This document shows positions 18,087 through 25,859 of a DNA stretch of 64,000 bases, one piece after another; the stretch's first letter is position 1; each line of letters opens with the position of its first letter. The notes under the pieces are model-generated. The model did not search any database. It saw only the letters and a program-made list of their open reading frames with translations, and was not told the origin of the DNA. Source of the DNA: Fibrobacter succinogenes (GTDB taxonomy: Bacteria > Fibrobacterota > Fibrobacteria > Fibrobacterales > Fibrobacteraceae); NCBI GenBank assembly GCA_902800815.1, contig CADCGB010000010.1, positions 1-64,000 on the forward strand. Reading direction: 5' to 3'. Position numbers and translations under genes: made by a program.

Positions 18087-18875
18087 ATGGAATTCACTCT
18101 CGAAGAAATGCGTGGGCACCTTGATGCTCTCGAAGCAAGGATTGCGGAAGCCTGCAAGATTGCGGGCCGTAGCCGCGAATCGGTTAAGCTCGTTTGGGTG
18201 AGCAAGTTCCACCCGGCAGAAGCTGTGGAAAATGCAATTAGTTTGGGTGCGACCGACTTCGGCGAGAACCGCGTGCAGGAAGCCGAACTCAAGTTCAGTG
18301 CACCGCGCATGGCGAAGGACGGGAGCCGCGTGCGTTGCCACGTGATTGGCCCCGTGCAGAGCAACAAGCTCAAGAAGGCGGCGATTGTCGCCGACTGCAT
18401 CCATTCCATCGCGAGCATCGAGGCGGTCGAGAAATTGGAGCGCGTCTGCGCGGCACTCCCCGGAGAGAATGGCGCAGGCAAAATTCTCGATATTCTTTTC
18501 CAGGTGAACGCCGGCGAAGAAGAGACGAAGAGCGGGCTCGACGTGCACGAGGCCGAGGCATTCCTGAACGGGCTTGCAGAAAAGGCGGGTGTCGCGACTG
18601 AAGACGGCAAGAGCGAAAACTTCCCGCATTTGCGCTTCCGCGGGCTCATGACCATCGGGAAGAACACGGGTGTCGCCGAAGACAGCCGTGAATGCTTCGC
18701 ATTCCTACGCACCCTCCAGCAGAAGTTCCTCGCGAAAGGCGGTGCGTTTGCCCACTTCGACCAGCTTTCGATGGGTATGACGGGCGACCTGGAGGTCGCT
18801 ATCGAGGAAGGTTCCACGATGATTCGCGTGGGCACGGCTCTCTTCGGCGAACGCGACTACAGTAAACAGTTATAA
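18087..18875 (+). CDS. Pyridoxal phosphate homeostasis protein (YggS/PLPBP family)
   Basis: A PLP-binding fold-III protein of the YggS/PROSC family that buffers free PLP. The PLP lysine lies in VKLVWVSKFHPAEAV (about residues 29-43), followed by FGENRVQEAELKF, where E. coli YggS has FGENYVQE, and the C-terminal LSMGMTGDLEVAIEEGSTMIRVGTALFG is diagnostic (GST-MIRVGTA/G-FG). Length is 262, slightly above the usual 230 because of an insertion around VATEDGKSENFPH. GAGG precedes the ATG. It is a single-gene unit with its own TATATTTG box. Confidence 0.93.
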   Translation: MEFTLEEMRGHLDALEARIAEACKIAGRSRESVKLVWVSKFHPAEAVENAISLGATDFGENRVQEAELKFSAPRMAKDGSRVRCHVIGPVQSNKLKKAAIVADCIHSIASIEAVEKLERVCAALPGENGAGKILDILFQVNAGEEETKSGLDVHEAEAFLNGLAEKAGVATEDGKSENFPHLRFRGLMTIGKNTGVAEDSRECFAFLRTLQQKFLAKGGAFAHFDQLSMGMTGDLEVAIEEGSTMIRVGTALFGERDYSKQL

Positions 18876-18983
18876 GACCGTTCGCGCTAGAGGCAAAAGT
18901 GAAATGTAATATGCGCTCACTCTCGCAACCACGCCTCGTTAATACAAGGCGTTTGTTGCTCACAAACGACCCGGTATAGCGCT

Positions 18984-19859
18984 ATGAACTCCACGCTCCT
19001 CGCAGTTATCCTGGTGGCAATAATCCTGCTGCTCGTCTTGACGCGGCGGAAGAGTGGGCGTGGTGGCACGCGGCCAGGCAGGCATGCCCCCCGCGGGTTT
19101 GGCAGGCGGGGGAGCGCTCGCTCCGGCAAGTCGCCCGCAGGTAGCGGATTCGACGGCGCGGGTTACTGGAATGCGCGCGACGTGCAGTTCCGTCAGGAGG
19201 ACCGCCCTCCGGTCGATGCGCGCAAGGCCCGCGGGCTCGAGGCCGCCCTGGCCGATGACGTTCACGGAAAGTTCGGCGAGGCGGCCACGTCGGCGCTCGT
19301 AGCGCGGGCGGCGTTCGGGGACAAGCGAAAGCATTACATATTGCAGAACGTTTTTATCCCGACGCATACGGGTTATACCGAAATCGATACGGTGCTGTTG
19401 CACGTTACGGGCATCTATGTTTTCGAGACGAAGAACATTTCCGGCGAAATCGAGGGAGGCCTCGATGTGGAACGCTGGAACCAGGAATTGGGCCCGCGGG
19501 TACACCACACGCTGTACAACCCTATCCGGCAGAATACGGGCCACATGGGGGCGTTGCTCCGGCAACTGAAAGTCCGTCTGGAAAGCGCGCACATATATTC
19601 CTTCGTGGTGTTCAGCGACAGGTGCGCGCTCAGGAACGTGCCTGCCTGCGGGCAGTTTGGTAGCAACGGGAATGGATGGCAGGTGTTACACCTGTGTGAA
19701 CTGCGCGATGCCCTCGATGAGGCATTCCGCACGCGCCCCCAGGTTTACGATGCCCGCATTCTAGAATCGTGGTGGCAGGCGTTGCAGCCCTGCGTGAACG
19801 TTCCCGAAAGTGTTCGGCAGAATCACGTGAAGTCTGTTCAAAAATTGCACACAACATAA
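18984..19859 (+). CDS. NERD domain-containing membrane-anchored protein
   Basis: The NERD (nuclease-related) domain is predicted to be a PD-(D/E)xK-like fold. The 291-residue protein starts with a transmembrane anchor (LLAVILVAIILLLVL), then a basic Gly/Arg-rich linker (residues about 24-55), then NERD motifs: KHYILQNVFIPTHTGYTEID, VLLHVTGIYVFETKNISGEI (E-T-K in the catalytic-like strand) and LYNPIRQNTGHMGALL, whose NP-x-Q-N-x3-H pattern is characteristic. The basic linker is unusually long. Function is unknown; an envelope-tethered nucleic-acid role is only an inference. Confidence 0.85.
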   Translation: MNSTLLAVILVAIILLLVLTRRKSGRGGTRPGRHAPRGFGRRGSARSGKSPAGSGFDGAGYWNARDVQFRQEDRPPVDARKARGLEAALADDVHGKFGEAATSALVARAAFGDKRKHYILQNVFIPTHTGYTEIDTVLLHVTGIYVFETKNISGEIEGGLDVERWNQELGPRVHHTLYNPIRQNTGHMGALLRQLKVRLESAHIYSFVVFSDRCALRNVPACGQFGSNGNGWQVLHLCELRDALDEAFRTRPQVYDARILESWWQALQPCVNVPESVRQNHVKSVQKLHTT

Positions 19860-20139
19860 CGCGCACATTTTGTCCCCTCGAAAAACTTTTTTACTCGCGC
19901 ATCTAACTTCCACAAAAAAACATTCTATCCCCGCAAACACATCTTGCACCCGTAATCATCATACATTTTTCTTACAAGATAACATATTCTGCCCAAAGTA
20001 ATAAAAAAATATGTTAACTTGTTGTAATTACCTACAACAAAACTGTTAAAAAAGCGTGACAAGAATCAAATAATTTGCTAATTTACGTTTCGGGTTAAGA
20101 CGAGAACAAAGGTTCTTTATAATAAAGAAGGAGAAAATA
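19860..20139 (+). other. AT-rich intergenic region, 280 bp
   Basis: No gene is seen. The stretch is AT-rich and holds a TATAAT at 20118-20123 with a ribosome-binding site (AAGGAG, 20127-20132) serving the lipoprotein gene at 20140. No convincing terminator for the NERD gene was found here. Confidence 0.6.
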
Positions 20140-20982
20140 ATGAGAAAGTTTATAGCCCTGTGCTCTTTTGTGTTTTTGCTGTGCTCTTGCGCCGGCGTGA
20201 ACGTGAAAAAGCCCGATGTCGACAACGTGAAGAAACTCGCTATTCTGAGTGTTGTGGGGAGCGAGGAATACAAGGACATCGAAACCGTGAAGGGTGAGAA
20301 GGAGAACCTTCTTACGGTTGTGGGCAACATCATCAAGGACAACGTGGAAATGTTCACCGAGGGCCAGGTGACCGTCGTTACGCACGGTGCGAACGCCCTT
20401 TTCCAGGTGCTTAACGGCATCGAGGGCTGGAGCGTTATCCCGTTCGAGCAGGTCATCGATAACGAGGACGTGAACAAGTTCTTCGAGGCGAGCGATACCT
20501 GGGGCAAGATCGAGCAGGTCGCAGAAAGGCTCGCTCCCGAAAACGGCGTGCGTTACGTGATGCCGAAGGGTATGCACGAACTGCAGTACTCCAAGGTGAA
20601 CCCGGACGGCGTGCACTACGTGAATGGTGAACGCGAGGAGGCACCGCTGCTCCGTGGTATCGGCAAACTCTGCGAATCTCTCGGTGTCGATGCCATCGCT
20701 GTTGCCGAATTCAACTTCTTTTACGAAACCGGCATGATGACTAAGCTTACGAGCAACGTAACGCCGATTGTCTACGTGGATGTCGCCATCATCGACAAGA
20801 ACGGCGAGAAGGTGCTTTACACCGATCGCGGCTGGAAGCAGTTCGAGGGCTCCGAATCCGCACGCATCAACCACAGCTATGTTGACATGCATACCGACAA
20901 GTCGGTTGCTGCCTACAAGAATGCGGTGGACGTCGCCATGGAAGGCTTCAGGAAGGAAGCCGTGAAGAAACTCGGCAAGTAA
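20140..20982 (+). CDS. Predicted envelope lipoprotein, unknown function
   Basis: A 280-residue secreted lipoprotein: signal peptide with lipobox FLLCSCAG, Cys at residue 18. The mature part begins AGVNVKKPDVDNVKKLAIL, with no acidic residues right after the cysteine. It contains alternating beta/alpha segments (VKKLAILSVVGSEEYKDI, VYVDVAIIDKNGEKVLYTDR) resembling periplasmic proteins of the TolB-N/CsgG-like type, but I do not recognise a family. AAGGAG and TATAAT lie upstream. A terminator at 21017 follows, so it is probably monocistronic. Confidence 0.8.
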   Translation: MRKFIALCSFVFLLCSCAGVNVKKPDVDNVKKLAILSVVGSEEYKDIETVKGEKENLLTVVGNIIKDNVEMFTEGQVTVVTHGANALFQVLNGIEGWSVIPFEQVIDNEDVNKFFEASDTWGKIEQVAERLAPENGVRYVMPKGMHELQYSKVNPDGVHYVNGEREEAPLLRGIGKLCESLGVDAIAVAEFNFFYETGMMTKLTSNVTPIVYVDVAIIDKNGEKVLYTDRGWKQFEGSESARINHSYVDMHTDKSVAAYKNAVDVAMEGFRKEAVKKLGK

Positions 20983-21016
20983 CCGAAAAGAATTGTATTA
21001 CTCCCTGGAAACGAGA

Positions 21017-21044
21017 GGCTGCGCTTTAACGGGCGCAGCCTTTT
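21017..21044 (+). terminator. Rho-independent terminator
   Basis: Stem GGCTGCGC (21017-21024) with GCGCAGCC (21033-21040), eight-base loop, then TTTT. It ends the lipoprotein transcript that starts at 20140. Confidence 0.88.
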
Positions 21045-21160
21045 CCATTTTTTGCAAAAAAGCCCGTTTTCCCGATAAGCGGCATTTTTCGCTGATTGGC
21101 GATGCTCATTTTTGCCCCCAAAAACATATATTTTCGGAACAAGAGCAATGTGAGTTTATT

Positions 21161-21949
21161 ATGAAACCGTTTAGTGTGAAACTGCCTATATTTGTCCTTT
21201 TTGCTTGTGTGCTGAACTTTACCGGCTGTGCCGTTACCTCTTCGGGTAACATGGTGGGCGAGGCGGCCTCGCTTCGGTATTCCACGGCAGAAAAGACATT
21301 CCGCTTTATGGAGGTGGGCACGACCTTCGCGGGTACGGACCACACTATAGAAGCCCCGCATAGCGACATGCACGTGTATGGCTTTACGGAGAACTTTAAG
21401 GTGAGCCTTGCCTCGATGGACTATTCCGTGCTGGGCCAGAAGGGCGGCCTTTTCCTCTCGCTCCCGGTTTCTATCCCGATGGATGTCGGCATCCGACCTG
21501 TTTTTGTGCAGTGGCTGGGCCCGCTCTACCTGGGTGCGGGCGCGTCGTTTGTCGGGGGTTTCTACCCCAACCGCCAGGATAGCGATTTGGAACCCGAGCC
21601 GGACAATTCCCTTGGCCGTTTTGATTTTTTCATCCTGTACAACTTTGGCGGTGGCGTCATGTTCGATGTCGGGGAAAAGTTCACCCTCGGCGCCTACATG
21701 AATTACGAGAGGATGGCCTTGAATGACGGTGGCTCGTCGGAAGGCACCATCGAGTTTATGGACATTCTCTCTTTCAATGAAGAGAACATGCCCGCGTATG
21801 CCATTCGCAAGAACGTGACGACGCTTGGCGTAAACATCTTCGTGAAACTGAAGAGCCCCGTCGGCTTCTATGCTGAATACACGCCCGAGGACTTTCTGGG
21901 CAATGGCGGCTGGCAGAAGCTCCGCTTCGGCGTGATCGCGCTGTACTAA
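21161..21949 (+). CDS. Lipoprotein with outer-membrane beta-barrel-like features
   Basis: 262 residues with a lipoprotein signal (LPIFVLFACVLNFTGCAV; Cys at residue 22). The body has many alternating aromatic/glycine strands (GPLYLGAGASFVGGFYP, FFILYNFGGGVMFDVGEKFT, LGVNIFVKLKSPVGFYAEYT) and ends KLRFGVIALY, with an aromatic last residue as in outer-membrane barrels. The frame is open upstream to 20993, across the preceding terminator, so the ATG at 21161 directly before the signal peptide is chosen. A TATATTTT box lies at 21127. Function unknown; a barrel carrying a lipid anchor is unusual. Confidence 0.7.
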   Translation: MKPFSVKLPIFVLFACVLNFTGCAVTSSGNMVGEAASLRYSTAEKTFRFMEVGTTFAGTDHTIEAPHSDMHVYGFTENFKVSLASMDYSVLGQKGGLFLSLPVSIPMDVGIRPVFVQWLGPLYLGAGASFVGGFYPNRQDSDLEPEPDNSLGRFDFFILYNFGGGVMFDVGEKFTLGAYMNYERMALNDGGSSEGTIEFMDILSFNEENMPAYAIRKNVTTLGVNIFVKLKSPVGFYAEYTPEDFLGNGGWQKLRFGVIALY

Positions 21950-21978
21950 GCACTTGCCATCATTCAGTCTATCATTCG

Positions 21979-23343
21979 CTAAATACACCAGGCCATATAC
22001 GACGGGACCTTCATTACCCCGTCATCAACCGCAAATTGTTTCGGATGGATTATAATGGACTCGCCTATGCGTTTCTTGAATTTATCCTTGAACTTGCCGA
22101 GTGATGTTGTCGTATAATTTTTCGAAGACTTCACCTCTACCGGGAACACCTTGAAATTGACCTTGCTTTCATTAGAAATCAAGAAGTCAATCTCCATGGA
22201 ATTGCGATGCTTTGCGGCATCGTATTCCGTATAGAAGAACAGTTTCCGCCCTTTGGCTCGAATCATCTGCGCAATCATGTTTTCATGGAGCATCCCCTCG
22301 TTCAGCGAGATTTTGCCGTCCATGATGGCCTTATATAACTGGTTCGACGCAATCTCGTTTTCGCTAAAAGCAAGGCTCACCAAAAGGCCCGTATCGCACA
22401 GATAGCACTTGACCAACGAATCGTTCTTGTTCAAAGCGAAGCCGACATTGGGATCATCGCATTTATAACAAAGGTTACAAATCATTGAGTCGTCAAGCCA
22501 AAAGAGCGGCTCGTCATATTTGGAGAATGTCGCCGCATTAGACTTGTCAATCTCGGTAAGGACAATTTTTTTCTCGTGGGTTGAAAGGTAACCCGGAATG
22601 TTTTCAAAAATTGCGGAGACCTTGGAATTGTAACGCTTAGATGCCTTCCTGATATCGTCGCGATAGAGGTCCAGAATTTTCCGTTTTTCCTTGTCGCTCT
22701 TCGAAAAGTCCCGGTTGTTCTCTACATACGCAACAATGCTTTGTGGCATGCCGCCCACCAGCATATACTCCCTGAAAAGGCGCGTCGCACGCTTATGAAA
22801 ATGATCTTCTAAAGGTTTCTTTTCGGCAAAGCACTTGCCAATATACTCAAGCAAGACATCTTCGCCCAAGGCCCTGGCGAACTCCTCGAAATCGCAAGGG
22901 AACATTTTAAGTTTTTCTTCTTCGGAGGGGATTGTTATGTCATCGACATTTTCCTTTATAGAAATCAGTGACCCCGTCTCGATGAAATCGTAGCGGCCAT
23001 CCGCCACAAGGTACTTTATCGATTCCCGCGCCTTCGGGAATTTCTGGATTTCGTCAAAGATGATCAGCGACTCTCTCTTGAACAGCGGCTTATTGTATTC
23101 CAGAGACAGGACCTGGAAGAAAATGTCCAGGTTGTTCAGGTTCGTCTCGAAATTATCGCGAACCTTTTTGGAGGCCTTGTTGAAATCAACAAGAATATAC
23201 GACTTGTATTCACGTTCACCGAACCGCTCGGCCACGGTGGATTTGCCAATTCGACGAGCCCCTTCTATCAGCAGAGCGCTCTTCCCGTTGGATTCTTTTT
23301 TCCATTTCACAAGACGGTTGTAGGCTTTTCTCTGAATTTCCAC
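21979..23343 (-). CDS. AAA (AAA_14) ATPase with DUF4143 / PD-(D/E)xK-like C-terminus
   Basis: A 454-residue protein of the abundant AAA_14-DUF4143 family. Walker A EGARRIGKST lies near residue 27, Walker B SLIIFDEIQKFPKARES near residue 92, and sensor-like FIETGSLIS near 117. The C-terminal DUF4143 part contains NSMEIDFLISNE and VFPVEVKSSKNYTT, an (E/D)-x-D...E-x-K arrangement like PD-(D/E)xK nucleases. It also has two CxxC pairs (CNLCYKC and CYLC). GTG at 23343 is chosen because GGAG lies six bases upstream; the frame is open to a TTG at 23394 inside the operator repeats. Function of the family is unsettled; its upstream three-copy repeat suggests tight control. Confidence 0.85.
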   Translation of the reverse strand: MEIQRKAYNRLVKWKKESNGKSALLIEGARRIGKSTVAERFGEREYKSYILVDFNKASKKVRDNFETNLNNLDIFFQVLSLEYNKPLFKRESLIIFDEIQKFPKARESIKYLVADGRYDFIETGSLISIKENVDDITIPSEEEKLKMFPCDFEEFARALGEDVLLEYIGKCFAEKKPLEDHFHKRATRLFREYMLVGGMPQSIVAYVENNRDFSKSDKEKRKILDLYRDDIRKASKRYNSKVSAIFENIPGYLSTHEKKIVLTEIDKSNAATFSKYDEPLFWLDDSMICNLCYKCDDPNVGFALNKNDSLVKCYLCDTGLLVSLAFSENEIASNQLYKAIMDGKISLNEGMLHENMIAQMIRAKGRKLFFYTEYDAAKHRNSMEIDFLISNESKVNFKVFPVEVKSSKNYTTTSLGKFKDKFKKRIGESIIIHPKQFAVDDGVMKVPSYMAWCI

Positions 23344-23357
23344 AGGTTTCTCCGTTT

Positions 23358-23437
23358 CAATAGTGCGCAAAGTAAAATATATACTATTTACCAATAGTGC
23401 GCAAGGTGATTTTTATAAGAAACGCCAATAGTGCGCA
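23358..23437 (-). promoter_or_regulatory. Three-copy 12-bp operator-like array upstream of the ATPase
   Basis: CAATAGTGCGCA occurs exactly three times, at 23358-23369, 23392-23403 and 23426-23437, with a constant period of 34 bp. On the minus strand a TATATATTTTAC promoter-like box lies between copies one and two, and the ATPase GTG is 14 bases below the first copy. The arrangement fits a repressor array. Confidence 0.7.
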
Positions 23438-23595
23438 TAATTTCAACATTTTTGGGGCTCTGCCAGGCTGTTCTTTGATAGGGGCGCCCTGCCCCTTTCC
23501 TGTATCCAAAGCGTATCCAAATTTTTGAAATTTGCGAAAAATTGTGAAAAATTCAACAATTTTGAATAAAAACGGCACTTTTGTATTAAAAAATG

Positions 23596-23624
23596 TTGAC
23601 AAAACGGGGCTTGGAACCTAGATT
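23596..23624 (+). promoter_or_regulatory. Promoter of the TIGR02147 gene
   Basis: TTGACA at 23596-23601 and TAGATT at 23619-23624 are separated by 17 bases. The start codon at 23634 is 9 bases after the -10 box, leaving a leader of about three bases. Confidence 0.6.
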
Positions 23625-23633
23625 CATAGGTAT

Positions 23634-24488
23634 ATGGCCCCATTGCTGCAGTATCAAGACTATAGGTGCTACCTGCAAAACTTCTATGACTGGAAAAAGC
23701 GGACGTCCGCTTTCTCCTGGCGCGACTTTTCCAGGATGGCGGGGTTTGCCTCGCCCGTGTTCCTGAAGCAGGTTTGTGAGGGCAAGGCGAACCTCGGGAA
23801 AAAGGCGACCGTCAAGGTGGCGGACGCGTTCGGGTTTGTCGGTGCCGAGCGCGAATATTTTTTCAACATGGTCCAGTACGCCCAGGCCAAGACCGACGAG
23901 AAGCGGCGCTACGCCTTTGCCGAGATGGAGAGCATCGCGAGCGCGAACAGGGTGGCGCATGTCGGCACCGATGCCTACAAGTATTATGATTCCTGGGTAC
24001 ACCCGGTGGTGCGTGAACTCGCGCCGGCCATGCCGGGGGCTATGCCCAAGGAAATCGCGCAGAAGAGCCTCCACGAGGTCTCGGCGAAGGAGGTGAAGGA
24101 TTCCATCGATTTCCAGGTGGAGGCGGGGCTCCTCAAGAAGACGGGGCCGGGGGCATACGAGCAGACGGACAAGTTGCTGGCCGGCGATACGCAGTCGATG
24201 GCGCTGGCGGTCCGTTCCATGAACAGGCAGATGGCGCAGTTTGCCGCCGAAACCCTTGACAGCGTCCCGGCAGACGAGCGCTTTGTCTCGGGCATTACCA
24301 TGGGCGTTTCGGACGATGCCTTCGGCAAGATTGTCGAGGCGCTGCGCAAGTGCCGCGAACAGGTGCAGAGCATAATCTTTAACGACGACAAGGTGGAGCG
24401 TGTATTGCGGCTCAACCTGCAACTATTCCCGCTGACCGAAAGGATCGGGGACACTGAAGATACTAAAACTAAAAGGAACACGCCATGA
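23634..24488 (+). CDS. TIGR02147 family protein (DUF4423), probable transcriptional regulator
   Basis: A 284-residue member of the Fibrobacter paralogous family TIGR02147. It starts MAPLLQYQDYRCYLQNFYDW, has a helix-turn-helix-like region (FSWRDFSRMAGFASPVFLKQ, about 22-41), and a C-terminal DUF4423 part with ITMGVSDDAFGKIVEALRKC. The family is known mainly by phylogenetic occurrence; a DNA-binding role is inferred from the N-terminal helices. Its TGA overlaps the ATG of the downstream lipoprotein, so the two are translated as a pair. The promoter at 23596 leaves almost no leader. Confidence 0.88.
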   Translation: MAPLLQYQDYRCYLQNFYDWKKRTSAFSWRDFSRMAGFASPVFLKQVCEGKANLGKKATVKVADAFGFVGAEREYFFNMVQYAQAKTDEKRRYAFAEMESIASANRVAHVGTDAYKYYDSWVHPVVRELAPAMPGAMPKEIAQKSLHEVSAKEVKDSIDFQVEAGLLKKTGPGAYEQTDKLLAGDTQSMALAVRSMNRQMAQFAAETLDSVPADERFVSGITMGVSDDAFGKIVEALRKCREQVQSIIFNDDKVERVLRLNLQLFPLTERIGDTEDTKTKRNTP

Positions 24489-25189
24489 AAAGAACACTTT
24501 TGCCGCTTTTAACTGTTGCCGCAAGCATGACGATAATCGCATGCGGTAGTGACTCAGGTGCCAACGCAGTCCCCTCGCCAGGGAATACATCGGCAATCCT
24601 CCAGCCGAGCGACTGCGAAAAAATCATGAAGGCATTGCCCGTGCAGCCGGAAATGGCCTACACCATCACCTACGACATCGAAGAAGATGAGTGCGTCGTG
24701 GTTATTCCAGGCGCAGTAGACGCAACGGCACGTTCTAATTTCTTATACAACCTAGAAGCCTATAGCAAAGCACTTGTAGAAGAGGGCACAGAATATCATT
24801 ATCAAGCCAATATGGGGATTCTATTCCATAGGTCCATCGAACCCAACCAGTTTACTTTTAATTTGCAATTAGACTGTAAAAACGCGGCCTACGTAGCAAA
24901 CATTCCCGAAAAGGATTCTACCTGGGAAGCCTATGACCGATGTGACTTGTTCACAAAATCAGACGAAGAAAGCTACATCTACATGACACAGCCGCAATGG
25001 AGCGAACGCCAGGCTGCCCTTGCCGCAGACGGCTGGATGCCTATAGCCAAATGCAATGTGTCATCATTCACTGGTACAATCTGCTTCCAAAAACAGATAA
25101 ATGACTACATCTTCGAATTAGGATATAGACCCAAGGAAAAAGATTTAATGGTGAGGCTAGATGTCATGTTCGAATACCAGAAAATCTGA
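24485..25189 (+). CDS. Predicted surface lipoprotein coupled to the TIGR02147 regulator
   Basis: 234 residues, lipoprotein signal MKRTLLPLLTVAASMTIIAC with Cys20 followed by GSDSGANAV, one acidic residue at +3. The mature domain has several cysteines (DCEKIM, DECVVV, LDCKNAAYV, RCDLFT, KCNVSS, ICFQKQ), suggesting disulfides. No known family recognised. Its ATG overlaps the regulator stop (ATGA), so production depends on the regulator message. Composition is more AT-rich than the regulator. It may be the regulator's target, sensor partner or simply co-transferred cargo. Confidence 0.75.
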   Translation: MKRTLLPLLTVAASMTIIACGSDSGANAVPSPGNTSAILQPSDCEKIMKALPVQPEMAYTITYDIEEDECVVVIPGAVDATARSNFLYNLEAYSKALVEEGTEYHYQANMGILFHRSIEPNQFTFNLQLDCKNAAYVANIPEKDSTWEAYDRCDLFTKSDEESYIYMTQPQWSERQAALAADGWMPIAKCNVSSFTGTICFQKQINDYIFELGYRPKEKDLMVRLDVMFEYQKI

Positions 25190-25200
25190 CACAAGCAAAG

Positions 25201-25347
25201 GCGTAATACTTAAATAGTTCTATTCAAGATGAAGAATCGAATCCCTTGCTACGTTCTGGCCTTGCTGTGTCCCCTGCTTTGGGGGCTTTTCGCCTGTTCC
25301 GAAGACCGCACCGCAGGCGGAACGGTAGACGGGAACTCAATTGCGGA
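25201..25347 (+). repeat. 147-bp direct repeat, copy 1
   Basis: Matches 29239-29385 with three substitutions, offset 4038 bp. It contains the last codons of a lost T9SS-type domain (encoding VILK and a stop at 25203-25217) plus the first 40 codons of the lipoprotein at 25229. Confidence 0.92.
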
Positions 25348-25858
25348 GGTTCATATTGATTCTGTCAAGGTGTTCGCAGATGCGTTGCCTGCAGGTATGG
25401 ACGAATCCGAAATAGATTCAACTATTTTCTGGTATAAAATAAATTTCAATGGTGTAGGGGAAGAAGTTTTCTCCTATGAAGAAACGGAGCCACTCTTTTA
25501 TTGCAGTATTAATGTTTATCGTTCTGAATATGGCGTTCGTACTGTTGAATCGTTTTCAAGGGGAGGTCTTTCCTTACGCACGTTCTTCGTTACCTTAAGT
25601 GATGAAGGGGTTGTCTTTCATGAGAAACTAGACAACTCATATGCGCCGGAAGAAAATCGCTGGGAGGGCGACCTTTCCGCTTTTGAAAAATCCTGCGAGA
25701 ACAAGGGATGGAATTTGTATCGCCATTATGTCGATTTCCCGGAAAAGGAATTTCATTTGACCTGTTCCCTGTCCAAGGACCATTTGACAGAAACCATAGA
25801 TGAAGTCCTAGATGGCTATGTAGAAAAGATGAAACAACAATGTATGGAGGATAAGTAA
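25229..25858 (+). CDS. Lipoprotein, first of two paralogues
   Basis: 209 residues; signal peptide CYVLALLCPLLWGLFAC, the lipid-attachment cysteine at residue 23 followed by SEDRTAGGTVDGNS with acidic residues at +3 and +4 (counting Cys as +1). The first 40 residues are identical to the paralogue at 29267, and later parts remain similar (DALPAGMDESEIDSTIFWYK versus DALPASNDHGKLDTTIYWYE). No family recognised. It directly precedes the 1131-residue exoprotein; the next ATG is one base after its stop and GGAGG lies in its last codons, so coupling is likely. Confidence 0.75.
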   Translation: MKNRIPCYVLALLCPLLWGLFACSEDRTAGGTVDGNSIAEVHIDSVKVFADALPAGMDESEIDSTIFWYKINFNGVGEEVFSYEETEPLFYCSINVYRSEYGVRTVESFSRGGLSLRTFFVTLSDEGVVFHEKLDNSYAPEENRWEGDLSAFEKSCENKGWNLYRHYVDFPEKEFHLTCSLSKDHLTETIDEVLDGYVEKMKQQCMEDK

Positions 25859-25859
25859 G

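Noticed and set aside
23358-23437. Three spaced 12-bp repeats considered as a CRISPR array.
   Set aside because: Repeats too short, spacers of 22 bp, only three units, no cas genes; position over a promoter fits operators.
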